Below are positions 43,578-58,500 of a stretch of 64,000 bases of DNA, piece by piece. The DNA lies in NCBI RefSeq assembly GCF_003999875.1, contig NZ_RQVJ01000003.1, positions 167,900 to 231,899 on the forward strand, given 5' to 3'. How positions within the stretch are numbered: the first letter of the stretch is position 1; each line of letters opens with the position of its first letter. The DNA is from Veillonella sp. 3310. Its GTDB lineage: Bacteria > Bacillota > Negativicutes > Veillonellales > Veillonellaceae. Position numbers and translations under genes: made by a program. A model generated the notes under the pieces. The model was not told the DNA's origin. It did not search any database and saw nothing but the letters and a program-made list of their open reading frames with translations.

Positions 43578-46500
43578 ATGAACAAAATTTTTAAGGTAAT
43601 TTGGAGTAAGTCAAAACAATGCTATATTGTTGTATCTGAAATGGCAAAAAACCATTCCGGTAAGAAGAAAATAGTAGTAGCAAGCATCTTGGCGGCTATG
43701 GCTGTGGGTAGTGGATCTATAACTAATATGGTTGATGCAGCTGGAGAAGTCACACTGGCAGGGGGGAATGCAAAAACTCCTGGGTCTATTGCGATAGGAT
43801 ATGGTAGTGTTAGTGATGGAACTGTAATACACAACGATGGTTCCACTACGGTTCAACCTAGTATTGCTATTGGTGTAGGCGCCAAAAGTATGGGGAATTC
43901 TTCGGTTTCAGTTGGACAAGGTGCACAAGTCTTAGGGTATTCATATAGTGTTGCAGTTGGTCGTGGTTCTGAAGCTAATGGAGACTATGGTGTAAGTGTC
44001 GGTTATAATACACGAGCAAAGCTTCATGGTATTGCTATGGGGGAACAGGCTCGTGCGATGAAAGAAGGGGCCACTACCTTTGGTGTTAGTTCTCGAGGCT
44101 ATGGCAATGGGTCCATTGCGATTGGTTGGCAATCCTTGGCAGGGGCTAATGTATACGATGAGAATGGAAACCCAGGAGTAGATATTAATCAAGACCCTGA
44201 AAAGACTATTTCTGATTATAATAAATGGGGCGATACAGCTATTGGTATACGGGCTGTAGCAACAGGTGGTAATGCCTTGGCGTTAGGCAGAAGTGCTACT
44301 GCTAAGGCTGCTAATGCAGTGGCAATTGGTGGTGGTAATGGATCATCATATACTGACAATACAGAAAAAACAGAAGCTACGGCAGAAAAGGCGGTGGCCA
44401 TTGGCTATAAAACAGAAGCTTCTGCTGTAAGTTCTGTTGCCCTAGGTACATCGGCTATATCCGGTGGTGAAAATGGCGTAGCAATTGGTAATGATGCACA
44501 GGCACAGACAGCAAATACAATTGCTGTAGGTAGCACTTCTCGCGCAGTGAATGCAAATGATAGTGCGCTTGGTAATGCATCTAAAGCGACTGGTGGTGGA
44601 GCGACCGCTATCGGTTATACAGTAACAACTAGTGGTAACCAAGCCTTTGGTGCTGGTTCTAATACAGAGGTATCTGGTGCAGGTGCAGTGGGTATTGGTT
44701 ACAAAGTGAAGGCATCGGGGAATCGGGCCATCAGTATTGGTAATGATAATGGCGATAGCAACCCAACGGTAGCATCTGGTGAGAAAGCGATAGCCATTGG
44801 TTCAGGTGCAAACTCGGCAGGCAGTGCATCGATTGCCATGGGTAGAAATGTTAGTGTCGACAGAGAATATACCACAGCGATTGGTACAAATATTACTGCT
44901 AGCAAGAATGCTTCAGCTAGCACAATCATTGGGTACAATTCTTTTACAAAAGCAAACCAGTCTGTTAACATTGGCTCTACTAATGAAACAGATGAAAGTG
45001 CAAGATACTCTACAGCAATTGGTTATGATGTGCGCGCAAAAGGTAGAAATGCTGTTGCCATCGGATCTAGCGGTGAAAGTAGTGCAAAAGTAGTTGCCGC
45101 AGGTGAAGATGCTATTGCCATTGGTACATCAGCGCAAGGTAATAACACATCTGCCACAGCTATTGGTAAACAAGCAATAGCAAGTGATACCAATTCTATT
45201 GCATTTGGTACCTCCGCCAAAGGAGTTGGAGCCTCCTCCACAGCGATTGGTAATGGCGCCACAACGGCGAAAGCTAATGCTATTGCATTAGGTACATCCG
45301 CACAAGGGACAGGAGAATCATCTGTAGCGATTGGTAATGGTGCTCAAGCAACTGATTCACATGCCTTTGCAGCGGGGGTAGGTGCTAAAGCCACAGGAAG
45401 CTCTGCTATTGCTGTAGGTAATAGTGCGTCAGCGGCTAAAGCTAACTCAGTAGCTATAGGTACTGACACAACGGCTTCTGAAAAAGAAACTGTGGCGGTA
45501 GGTTTGCGAGCTTCTGCAAATGGTTTGCGATCTGTTTCTGTCGGTATTGATACAGAATCAACAACAGCAGATGGCGTTTCTGTGGGTTACTTATCCAAAT
45601 CACAAGCATTAGGAGCTGTGGCCATTGGTAGAAATGCAGTAGTAACAGCAGAAAAATCTACAGCTGTAGGCTATGATCTATCTATTACAAATTCAGCTAG
45701 TACAAATATTGGGTATACTTCTACAGTTAATGCGAATCAAGCCACTAGTGTGGGTGCTCGAAACTTAGTAGAAGCGGGAGCACAATATGGTACGGCATTA
45801 GGATATTTTGTTAATATATCTGGTAAAAATGCAATCGGTATTGGCTCTAGTGATGATAAAAAGAATGTAATTGCATCTGCTAAAGATGCGGCTGCTATTG
45901 GTACATCTGCACAAGCGACAGCAGCGAGTGCTATGGCATTAGGTACTAATGCGAATGCTGCCTTAGCACACTCTGTGGCACTAGGTGAAGGATCTACAAC
46001 AACAACGGATGATGGTGCCTCTAAAATAGCATATTTAACTAATGAATCTACTAACAATAGTGGTAATGGTGTGATATCTGTTGGTAACAAACGAAATACT
46101 TCTGATACAGGTACTATTACACGTCGTATTGTCAGTGTAGCTGGTGGTACTGATGATTTTGATGCGGTCAATGTAAAACAATTAAAAACATTAGAATCCA
46201 ATGAATGGTTATTACGTACGCAGAATGCGGGAGATGCTAACCCAACTGATGTGGCGCCTCAAACTGTGAATAATCAAACTAAGAAACGTGTTACTTTAAA
46301 AGCAGGCGATAATATTGCCATTTCTAATTCCAATGGTGTTGTTACGTTAAATGTTACTAATGTTGTAAAATCTGTAGCTACTGATAATACAAATGCATTA
46401 GATATTTCGAATACTAATGGGGCTGTTAAAATCAACCCTAAATTGGCAACTTCTGTGGATGCAGCAGGAGAGGCTAATAAATTAGTAACAGCAGGTACTG

Positions 46501-49500
46501 TAAAAACTGCTTTAGATCTTAAGGTGAATAAAGCAGATGAATTACATGTAAAACCAGGTAACTATACAGTTCAAAGTAGTGGTGATGTATCTTTAATTCA
46601 AGAAAATGCCAATAGCCAAGCTCAAAGTGATAAAGCGTTCACTATTAAAGATGTAGCTAAAAAATCTGTAGTAGATACATTGCAATCTGATTTTAACACT
46701 TTCAAAACGAAAGCGATTACTTTCACAGGTGATGACAACCAAGGAGTAGCTCGTACATTAGATACGACATTAACCGTAAAAGGTGGTGCGAATTACACGT
46801 CTACTACAGCGAATACTAATATTCGTGTGGAAAAAGACGGTACGACTGGGTTAGCTGTTAAATTATCTGATAAGTTAACAGGGATGAAAGAAATCGCTGG
46901 CACTGGTACGCAAGATTTAGTGATCAAAAATGGCGATACAAAAGTGACTGTAAAAGCTCCAGCTAATGGAGATAAAGGTACAGTGGACTTTGGTGATGCG
47001 AAAGTAGTAGCCTCTAATTTAGATGCATCTATCAAATATCGTGCTAACGATGAAGCAGTAGCAAAGGCTAAATCTGTTAAATTAGCCGATGGATTTAACT
47101 TTGTAGCAAGTAATGTTACAGATACTGCAACAGAAGGTCCAAAATCTGGTTTAGCAATCAAAGCAGAAGATAATGGTAAAGTAACATTCGGTTTAGATAA
47201 AGCAACTCGCAATACTATCGATAATGCAGCAGATAAAAACTTAAGCAATTTAACGCAAGATGGTAAAAATAAAGTTACAGAATTAGCGAAAACAGCAGCA
47301 CAAGATGCTGTAAAAGTAGCTGCTGGTCATAATACAACGGTGACGACTGATACAAGTACTGCAGGTGTAACGACATACAAAGTGAATGCTAATGATACAA
47401 CAGTAGCAGTTACTGGAAATGGACTTGCCATTACTGGTGGTGAGTTAGGTACAGATAAAGTACGTAAATATTCCTTAGATTTATCTGCAGCTACTAAAGG
47501 TAAATTAGCTGCTGTAGGGAATTTAGCAACCAATGTGATTGGTGGAACTACAATTGCTGCAGATGGCACTGTAACAGGTCCAACTTTCAGTATTACTAAA
47601 GCAGATGGTACTGCTGAAAATGCTGGAACTATTAAAGAGGCCATCGAAAAATTAGATGCAGCGAATAAGGGGCAAAATACTAAAATCTCTGATACTGCAG
47701 AAAAAGTAACAAATTTAGCTACTGCATTAGGTGGTGGTGCTAAAGTAGAAAATGGTACTTTCACAGGTCCTACATATAACATTACAAAAGCGGATGGTTC
47801 AGGCACAGAAACAGCATCTAATGTTGGTGATGCAATTAGCAAATTAGATACTCGTATTACTACAGCTAATGGTGCATTAGTGACTAAAGGCTTAGACTTC
47901 ACAGGTAATGACACAACTGATGCTGGTAAAGTACATCGTGATTTAGGTACTACTTTGACAATTAAAGGTGCGGAAAACTTCACTCGTACAGCAACTGAAA
48001 CAAACAACATCAAAGTTGTGAAAAATGGCGATGCTCTTGATGTAAAATTGGCAGAAAACCTTGCGAAGATGAAAGAAATCTCTGGTGATGGTGCTAGTGA
48101 TTTAGTGATCAAAAATGGCGATACAAAAGTAACTGTAAAAGCTCCAACTACTGGAGATAAAGGTACAGTCGACTTTGGCGATGCGAAAGTAGTAGCGTCT
48201 AACTTAGATGCGAATATCTCTTATAAAGCTGGTAGTGAAGATACTAAGAAAAAAGTTAAACTACAAGATGGATTTAACTTCACAGCAGCCACAGATACTA
48301 CTGTCACTGCAGAAGGCCCTAAAGCTGGTTTAGCCATCAAAGCAGAAGATAATGGCAAAGTTACATTTGGTTTAGACAAAGCGACTCGTGAAAAAGTCGA
48401 TAATGCAGCGGATAAAAACTTAAGTAATTTATCTGATGATGGTAAAAATAAAGTCAAAGAATTGGCGAAAACAGCAGCACAAGATGCTGTGAAAGTAGCA
48501 GATGGTATTAATACTACTGTTGAAAAAGATACAACGACTACAGGCGTAACTACATATAAAGTAAATGCTAACGATACAACTGTGGCTGTAACAGGTGATG
48601 GCCTTGCCATTACTGGTGGTGATTTAGGTACAGATAAAGTACGTAAGTATTCCTTAGATTTATCTGCGGCTACAAAAGGTAAATTAGCAGCTGTAGGAAA
48701 TCTAGCTACAAATGTAATCGGTGGCACTACAGTTAATGCAGATGGTACAGTAGTAGGACCAACTTTCAGTATTACAAATGCAGCAGGTACTGCTGAAGAT
48801 GCTGGAACTATTAAAGAAGCAATTGAGAAACTAGATGCAGCGAATAAAGGACAAAATACAAAAATCTCTGAAACGGCAGAAAAGGTAACCCAATTAGGAG
48901 AAACAGTTACTAATAATTACAATGATTTATCTAAAAAAATTAGTGATGGTACTACGAATATAACTAATACACTCACTACAAAAGGCTTAGATTTCACAGG
49001 TAATGACACAACTGATGCTGGCAAAGTACACCGTGACTTAGGTACTACCTTAACAATTAAAGGTGCAGAAAACTTCGCTCGTGCAGCGACTGAAACAAAT
49101 AACATCAAAGTTGTTAAAAATGGCGATGCTCTTGATGTGAAATTAGCAGAAAACCTTGCTAATATGAAAGAAATCTCTGGTGATGGTAGTAGTGATTTAG
49201 TGATCAAAAATGGCGATACAAAAGTGACTGTAAAAGCTCCAACTAATGGAGACAAAGGTACAGTAAACTTTGGTGATGCAAAAGTAATTGCTAAGAACTT
49301 AGAGGCAAGTATTGCTTATAAATCAAATAAAGACACTGCTAAGAAAACAGTTAAATTAGAAGATGGCTTTAACTTCACAGCTGCTGCAGATACAGCAGCA
49401 GATACAGATGTACCAAAATCTGGATTAGCTATTACAACAGGTGCTAATGGTGAAGTAACATTTGGTTTAGATAAAGCAACTCGCAATACTATCGATAATG

Positions 49501-52500
49501 CAGCAGATAAAAACTTAAGTAATTTATCTGATGATGGTAAAAATAAAGTCAAAGAATTAGCAAAAGGTGCAGCACAAGATGCTGTAAAAGTAGCAGACGG
49601 TATTAATACTACTGTTGAAAAAGATACAGCAACTGCAGGTGTAACGACATATAAAGTAAATGCTAACGATACTACAGTAGCGGTAACAGGTGATGGACTT
49701 GCGATTACTGGTGGAGATTTAGGTACAGATAAAGTACGTAAATATTCCTTAGATTTATCTGATGCGACAAAAGGTAAATTAAAAGCAGTAGATGGTTTGT
49801 CTACTGTTATCGGTGGTACTAATATTACAGCAGATGGTACTGTGACAGGTCCAAAATTCAATATTACTAAAGCAGATGGTACAACAGAAGAAGCAACGAC
49901 TATTAAAGATGCTATTGATAAATTAAATACTACCAATGCTGGACAAAACACAAAAATCTCTGAAACTGCAGGAAAAGTAACAACTTTAGAAGGAAAAGTA
50001 GACGGTATCGTTGAGAAAGGTATGACTTTTGCTGGTGATGATGCAGCGGCAGATAAAGTGACTCGTAAATTAGGAGAAACTTTAAATATTCATGGTCAAA
50101 ACAACATCACTGTGAAAAAAGATGGTACTGCAGTAGATACATTAAATGTAAAACTTGCTAGTGATTTGAAAAATATCACATCTATCAGCAGTGGAGATGG
50201 TACAACAGGTTCTAAAGTTACATTAGGCGCAGATGGTGTATCTATCGCTAATACAGCAGCAGGCCAAGGTGGAGCAGCTGGTGAAACTAAAACTGTGACA
50301 ATCGGTAAAGATGGCATCAATGCTGGTGGCATGAAAATAACTAACGTAGCAGAAGCTAAAGCTGAAGGCGATGCAGCAAATAAAAAATATGTAGATGATG
50401 CGATTTCTAATTTGGGAAATATTGTATCTGGTAATGCTACATTAAACTTTGCTGGTAATGTAACAAAAAATGCACAAGATCAAGCAACTGAAAAAGTAGG
50501 CTTATCCTTGGCAACAGGTACATTACATGTGAATGGTGCTAATAACGAAATCACTACGACAGCAAAAGGAGATACAATTACAGTTGGATTAGCTGAAACT
50601 GTAAAAGCTCAATTAGCAAAAGTAGGGGATACAGCTTCTAACGGTCGTGATGGTAAAGATGGCGCATCTGGTGCAAAAGGCTTAACTGGTAAAGATGGCT
50701 TAAACGATAAAACGTTAACTGATAAAGTGAATGCATTGCGTAATGGCGAAGCTGGATCTGTAGTATATACAGATGAAAATGGTGCACGTTTAGTAAAAGC
50801 TAAAGATGGAGAATACTATAAAGCTACAGATGTAGATGCAACAGGTAATGTATTGAATGGTGCAACAAAAGCTACTACTGTAGAAGCTCGTGTAGTGAAC
50901 CCAGATGGTACAACAACAGGTGGTACAACTAAATTGTCCAACATCGCAGATGGCAAAGTAGCAGCAGGTTCTAAAGATGCTGTAAATGGCGGTCAATTAT
51001 ATACTGCTAAATCTGAAATTGGTGCTATCATCGGTGGCACAACAATTAATGAAAATGGCAAAATTACAGGACCAACTTTCAGCATTACTAATGAAGCTGG
51101 TACTGCTGAAAATGCTGGAACTATTAAAGAGGCCATCGAAAAACTAGATGCTACGAACGCAGCACAAAATACTAAGATTTCTGGAAATACAGAAAAATTA
51201 ACAAAATTAGGTAAAACGGTTACTAACAATTACAATGAATTATCTACTAAAATTACCCAAGCAGGTACAAATGTAACTAATGCATTGACTACAAAAGGTT
51301 TAAACTTCACCGGTGATGATACAACAGATGCTGGTAAAGTACATCGTGATTTAGGTGAAACCTTAACGCTCAAAGGTGGGGAAAACTTCACTCGTGCAGC
51401 AGCTGAGAACAACATCAAAGTTGTTAAAAATGGTGATGCTCTTGATGTGAAATTAGCAAAAAACCTTGCCAATATGAAAGAAATCTCTGGTGATGGTACT
51501 AGTGATTTAGTGATCAAAAATGGCGATACAAAAGTAACTGTAAAAGCTCCAACTAATGGAGATACTGGTACTGTGGACTTTGGTAAAGCAAAAGTAGTAG
51601 CACCTAATTTAGATGCGAGCATCTCTTATAAAGCAGGTAATGGAGATACTAAGAAAACAGTTAAACTACAAGATGGATTTAATTTCACTGCAGCCACAGA
51701 TACTACTACCACTGCAGAAGGTCCTAAATCTGGTTTAGCAATCACAACAGGCGATAATGGTGTAGTGACATTCGGTTTAGATAAAGCGACTCGTAGCACT
51801 ATTGATAATGCAGCAGATAAAAACTTAAGCAATTTATCTGATGATGGCAAAAATAAAGTTAAAGAGCTAGCAAAAGGCGCAGCTCAAGATGCTGTGAAAG
51901 TAGCAGACGGTATTAATACTACTGTTGAAAAAGATACAGCAACTGCAGGTGTAACGACATATAAAGTAAATGCAAATGATACAACAGTAGCGGTGAATGC
52001 AGATACCTTGGCTATTTCCGGTGGTGACCTAAATGCTACAACTAAAGTTCGTGCCTATACATTAGACTTATCTAACACAGTAAAAGCAAAATTAAATGCT
52101 ATTAACAATGTAGGCGATACAGCATCTAATGGTCGTGATGGTGTAAATGGCGCATCTGGTGCGAAAGGTTTAACTGGCGCAGATGGCTTAAATGACAAAA
52201 CGTTAACAGATAAAGTAAATGCATTACGTAACGGCGAAGCTGGATCTGTAGTCTATACAGATGAAAATGGCGCACGTTTAGTGAAAGCTAAAGATGGAGT
52301 ATACTATAAAGCTACAGATGTAGATAAAGATGGCAATGTATTGAATGGCGCAACACCAGCTAGCACTGTAGAAGCTCGTTTAGTAAATCCTAAAGGAGAA
52401 ACTACAGTTCCTACTAAATTGTCCAACATCGCTGATGGCAAAGTAGCAGCAAACTCCAAAGATGCTGTAAACGGTGGTCAATTGAATACTGTTAAATCTG

Positions 52501-55500
52501 ATTTAGCTACAGCCTTAGGTGGTGGTGCTAAAGTAGAAAATGGTGTATTCACAGGCCCTACCTATAACATCACAAAAGATGATGGCAGCAATACAACAGA
52601 AGCAGTGAAGAATGTTGGCGATGCAATTAGTAAATTAGATGGACGCATCAACAATGCCAATACTACACTTGCTAATAAAGGCTTAGATTTCACTGGTAAT
52701 GATACAACTGCGAAAGTACACCGTAATTTAGGTGAAACTTTAACAATCAAAGGTGCAGAAAACTTCACTCGTACAGCAACTGAGACAAACAACATCAAAG
52801 TGGTTAAAACTGATAATGACCTTGATGTGAAATTAGCAGAAAACCTTGGTAATATCAAATCTATCAGTAATACTACTGGAGAAGGAAAACCAGGTTCTAC
52901 TATTACCTTAGGTGCAGATGGTGTATCCATTGCTAATACAGCAGCAGGTCAAGATGGTGCAGCAGGAGAGACTAAAACTGTTACTATCGGTAAAGATGGC
53001 ATCAATGCTGGTGGCATGAAAGTTACTAATGTAGCTAAAGCAGTAGCAGATGAAGATGCAGCTAACAAAAAATATGTAGATGAGGCCATTTCTAATTTAG
53101 ATACTACTATTAGAGGGAATGCTACATTAAACTTTGCTGGTAATGTGACAAAAGATGCACAAGATAAAGCAACAGATAAAGTAGGGTTAGCGCTGTCTAC
53201 TGGTACATTACATGTAAATGGTGCCGATAATGAAATCACTACTACAGCAAAAGGTGATACGATTACTGTTGGACTAGCGCAAGCGGTAAAAGACCAATTA
53301 GCAAAAGTAGGCGATACAGCTTCTAACGGTCGTGATGGCAAAGATGGTGCATCTGGTGCGAAAGGCTTAACTGGTGCAGATGGTTTAAATGACAAAACAT
53401 TAACAGATAAAGTAAATGCCTTGCGTAATGGTGAAGCTGGATCTGTAGTCTATACAGATGAAAATGGCGCACGTTTAGTGAAAGCTAAAGATGGAGAATA
53501 CTATAAAGCTGCAGATGTAGATAAAGATGGCAATGTATTGAATGGTGCAACACCAGCTAGCACTGTAGAAGCTCGTTTAGTAAATCCTAAAGGAGAAACT
53601 ACAGTTCCTACTAAATTGTCCAACATCGCTGATGGCAAAGTAGTAGCAAACTCCAAAGATGCTGTAAACGGTGGTCAATTACATACTGCTAAATCTGAAA
53701 TTGGTGCTATCATCGGTGGTACAACAATTAATGAAAATGGCAAAATTACAGGACCAACTTTCAGTATTACAAATGCGGCTGGTACTAAAGATGATGCCAC
53801 TACGATTAAGGATGCTATTGAAAAATTAGATGCTACCAATGCAGCACAAAATACAAAAATTAACGATACAGCAGAAAAAGTTACTACTTTAGATGGAAAA
53901 GTAGCTGATATTGTTGATAAAGGTATGGTATTCGCTGGTGATGATGCAACAGCAGATAAAGTAACTCGTAAACTAGGAGAAACTTTAAATATCCATGGTC
54001 AAAATAACATCACTGTGAAAAAAGATGGTACTGCAGTAGATACATTAAATGTAAAACTTGCTAGTGATTTGAAAAATATCACATCTATCACTAATGCTGA
54101 TACAGACGGAAAACCAGGTAGCAAAATTACCTTAGATGCAAATGGTGTATCCATTGCTAATACAGCAGCAGGTCAAGATGGTGCAGCAGGAGAGACTAAA
54201 ACTGTTACTATCGGTAAAGATGGCATCAATGCTGGTGGTATGAAAATCACTAATGTGGCGAAAGCGACAGAGAATGGCGATGCAGCGAATAAAGAATATG
54301 TAGATAATGCGATTAATAACTTAAATACAACAGTGACTAATAATGCAAATCTACGTTATGCTGGCGATACTAATGAAGGTGCAGTAAGTGGTGAAGATCA
54401 CTTGAACTTACCATTAGCGACTGGTACTTTAAAAGTAGCTGGTACAGCGGATCAAATCAAAACTGTTGCTAATAATGGAACGATTACTTTATCCTTAGAT
54501 GAAAAAGTAGCCAACAAGTTAAATAAACTTGGCGACACAGCTTCTAATGGACGTGATGGTGCGAATGGAACATCTGGTGCTACTGGTTTAACTGGTAAAG
54601 ATAGCTTAAATGACAAAACTTTAACAGATAAAGTAAATGCCTTGCGTAATGGTGAAGCAGGCACTGTGGTATACACTGATGATGCAGGGGAACGTTTGGT
54701 GAAAGCCAATGACGGCAAGTACTATCACAAAGATGACCTAAAAGCTGACGGCACACCAAAAACAGCAGATGAAAACAATGGAACTGAACCAAAAGCAGTA
54801 GACAATCCGCAAGCTCGTGTAGTAAATCCAAATGGAGGCGCTAAAGCGCCTACTACTTTATCCAACATCGCTGATGGTAAAGTAGCAGCAAACTCCAAAG
54901 AAGCTGTGAACGGTGGTCAATTGAATACTGTTAAATCTGATTTAGCTACTGCATTAGGTGGTGGTGCTAAAGTAGAAAACGGTGTATTCACAGGCCCTAC
55001 GTACAACATCACAAAAGATGATGGCAGCAATACAAAAGAAGAAGTGAAGAATGTTGGCGATGCAATCAGTAAATTAGATGGACGTATCAACAATGCTAAT
55101 ACTACACTTGCTAATAAAGGCTTAGATTTCACAGGTAATGATACAACTGCGAAAGTACACCGTAATTTAGGTGAAACTTTAACAATCAAAGGTGCAGAAA
55201 ACTTCACTCGTACAGCGACTGAAACAAACAACATCAAAGTGGTTAAAACAGGTAATGATCTTGATGTGAAATTAGCGGAAAACCTTGGTAATATCAAATC
55301 TATCAGTAATACGACTGGAGAAGGAAAACCAGGTTCTACCATTACCTTAGGTGCAGATGGTGTATCCATTGCTAATACAGCAGCAGGTCAAGATGGTGCT
55401 GCGGGTACTACAAAAACTGTTACTATCGGTAAAGATGGCATCAATGCTGGTGGAATGAAAGTTACTAATGTAGCTAAAGCAGAAGCAGATGGCGATGCAG

Positions 55501-58500
55501 CGAATAAAGCATATGTAGATGATGCGATTAAGAACTTAAATACAACAGTGACTAATAATGCAAATCTACGTTATGCTGGTGATACTAACGTAGGTGCAGC
55601 AGGTGAAGATCACTTGAACTTACCATTAGCGACTGGTACTTTAAAAGTAGCTGGTACTGCTGACCAAATCAAAACTGTAGCTAATAATGGAACCATTACT
55701 TTATCCTTAGATGAAAAAGTGACAAACAAGTTAGATAAACTTGGTGACACAGCTTCCAATGGACGTGATGGTGCTAATGGTTTAACTGGTAAAGATGGCT
55801 TAAATGACAAAACTTTAACAGATAAAGTCAATGCCTTGCGTAATGGCGAAGCTGGCTCAGTAGTGTATACTAACGAAGCTGGTGACCGTGTTGTAAAAGC
55901 AAAAGATGGTAAATACTATAAAGCTGATGAAGTAAAAGCTGACGGTACTGTGAAAACTGCCGATGAAAACAATGGCAAGGCGCCAGAAGAAGTGACAACT
56001 CCACAGGCTCGTGTGGTAAATCCTAATGGAGAAACTACAGTTCCTACTAAATTGTCCAACATCGCTGATGGAAAAGTAGCAGCAAACTCCAAAGAAGCTG
56101 TGAACGGCGGACAATTGAACACTGTTAAATCTGATTTAGCTACAGCATTAGGTGGTGGTGCTAAAGTAGAAAATGGTACCTTCACAGGTCCTACCTACAA
56201 CATCACAGAAGATGATGGTAGCAATACAAAAGAAGAAGTGAAGAATGTTGGTGATGCAATCAGTAAATTAGATGGACGTATCAACAATGCGAATACTACG
56301 CTTGCTAATAAAGGTTTAGATTTCACAGGTAATGATACAACTGATGCTGGTAAAGTACACCGTAATTTAGGCGAAACTTTAACGATCAAAGGTGCAGAAA
56401 ACTTCACTCGTGCAGCAACTGAAACAAATAATATCAAAGTGGTTAAAACTGATAATGACCTTGATGTGAAATTAGCAGAAAACCTTGGTAATATTAAATC
56501 CATCAGTAATGCTACAGGAGAAGGAAAACCAGGCTCTACCATTACTTTAGGTGCAGATGGTGTATCTATCGCTAATACAGCAGCAGGTGCAGATGGAGCA
56601 GCTGGTGAAACGAAAACTGTCACTATCGGTAAAGATGGCATCAATGCTGGTGGCATGAAAGTTACTAATGTAGCTAAAGCAGAAGCAGATGGCGATGCAG
56701 CGAACAAAAAATATGTAGATGATGCAATTACCAACTTAAATACAACAGTGACTAATAATGCAAATCTACGATATGCTGGCGATACTAATGAAGGTGTAGC
56801 AAATGGTGAAGATCACTTGAACTTACCATTAGCGACTGGTACTTTAAAAGTAGCTGGTACAGCTGATCAAATCAAAACTGTTGCTAATAATGGAACGATT
56901 ACTCTATCCTTAGATGAAAAAGTAGCCAACAAGTTAAATAAACTTGGCGACACAGCTTCTAATGGACGTGATGGTGCGAATGGAACATCTGGTGCTACTG
57001 GTTTAACTGGTAAAGATGGCTTAAATGACAAAACTTTAACAGATAAAGTAAATGCCTTGCGTAATGGTGAAGCAGGCACTGTGGTATACACTGATGATGC
57101 AGGGGAACGTTTGGTGAAAGCCAATGACGGCAAGTACTATCACAAAGATGACCTAAAAGCAGACGGCACACCAAAAACAGCAGATGAAAACAATGGAACT
57201 GCACCAAAAGCAGTAGACAATCCACAAGCTCGTGTGGTGAATGCGAATGGAGATGCTAAAGCGCCTACTACTTTATCCAATATCGCTGATGGCAAAGTAG
57301 CAGCAGGTTCCAAAGATGCTGTGAACGGTGGACAATTGAATACTGTTAAATCTGACTTAGCTACTGCATTAGGTGGTGGTGCTAAAGTAGAAAACGGTGT
57401 ATTCACAGGTCCTACGTACAACATCACAAAAGATGATGGCAGCAATACAAAAGAAGAAGTGAAGAATGTTGGCGATGCAATCAGTAAATTAGATGGACGT
57501 ATCAACAATGCCAATACTACACTTGCTAATAAAGGCTTAGATTTTACAGGTAACGATACAACTGATGCTGGTAAAGTACATCGTAATTTAGGCGAAACTT
57601 TAACCATCAAAGGTGCAGAAAACTTCACTCGTACAGCGGCTGAAGCAAACAACATCAAAGTGGTTAAAACTGATAATGATCTTGATGTGAAATTAGCGGA
57701 GAACCTTGGTAATATCAAAGAAATCGCTGGTAATGGTAAAGATGACTTAGTGATTAAAAATGGTGATGCTACCATTACCTTGAAACCTAAAAAAGAGGCA
57801 GAAGGTACTAACCCTGCTACACCAGCTACAGTAGACTTTGGCGATACGAAAGTAGTAGCATCTAATCTTGATGCATCTATCAAATACCGTGCTAATGATG
57901 AAGAGGCAGCAAATGCTAAATCTGTTAAATTAGCCGATGGCTTTAATTTTGTAGCAAGTACTGTTACAGATACTGCAACAGAAGGGCCAAAATCTGGCTT
58001 GGTTATCAAAGCGGAAGATAATGGTAAAGTAACATTTGGCTTAGATAAAGCAACTCGTGAAAAAGTTGACAACGCAGCGGATAAAAACTTAAGCAATTTA
58101 ACTGATGATGGTAAAAATAAAGTCAAAGAATTAGCTGGAGAAGCTGCTAAAGCGTCAGTAAAAGTGGCAGATGGTATTAACACAACTGTTACTACAGATA
58201 CAACTACTACTCCAGGAGTAACTACGTATAAAGTAAATGCTAATGATACAACAGTAGCAGTGAATGCAGATACCTTGGCTATTTCCGGCGGTACTCCAGA
58301 TGCTACAACTAAAGTTCGTGCCTATACATTAGACTTATCTGACACAGTAAAAGCAAAATTAAATGCTATTAACAATGTTGGTGACACAGCTTCTAACGGT
58401 CGTGACGGTGTAAATGGCACATCTGGTGCACAAGGCTTAACTGGTAAAGACGGCTTAAACGATAAAACATTAACAGATAAAGTGAATGCATTACGTAATG

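Noticed and set aside
57140..58183. Minus-strand 347-codon ORF inside the giant adhesin (and similar long antisense ORFs from 46.8 to 60.5 kb)
   Set aside because: The repeat-rich, Ala/Thr/Gly/Val-biased coding strand leaves few stops in the antisense frame; the products are low-complexity and repeat in step with the sense repeats.
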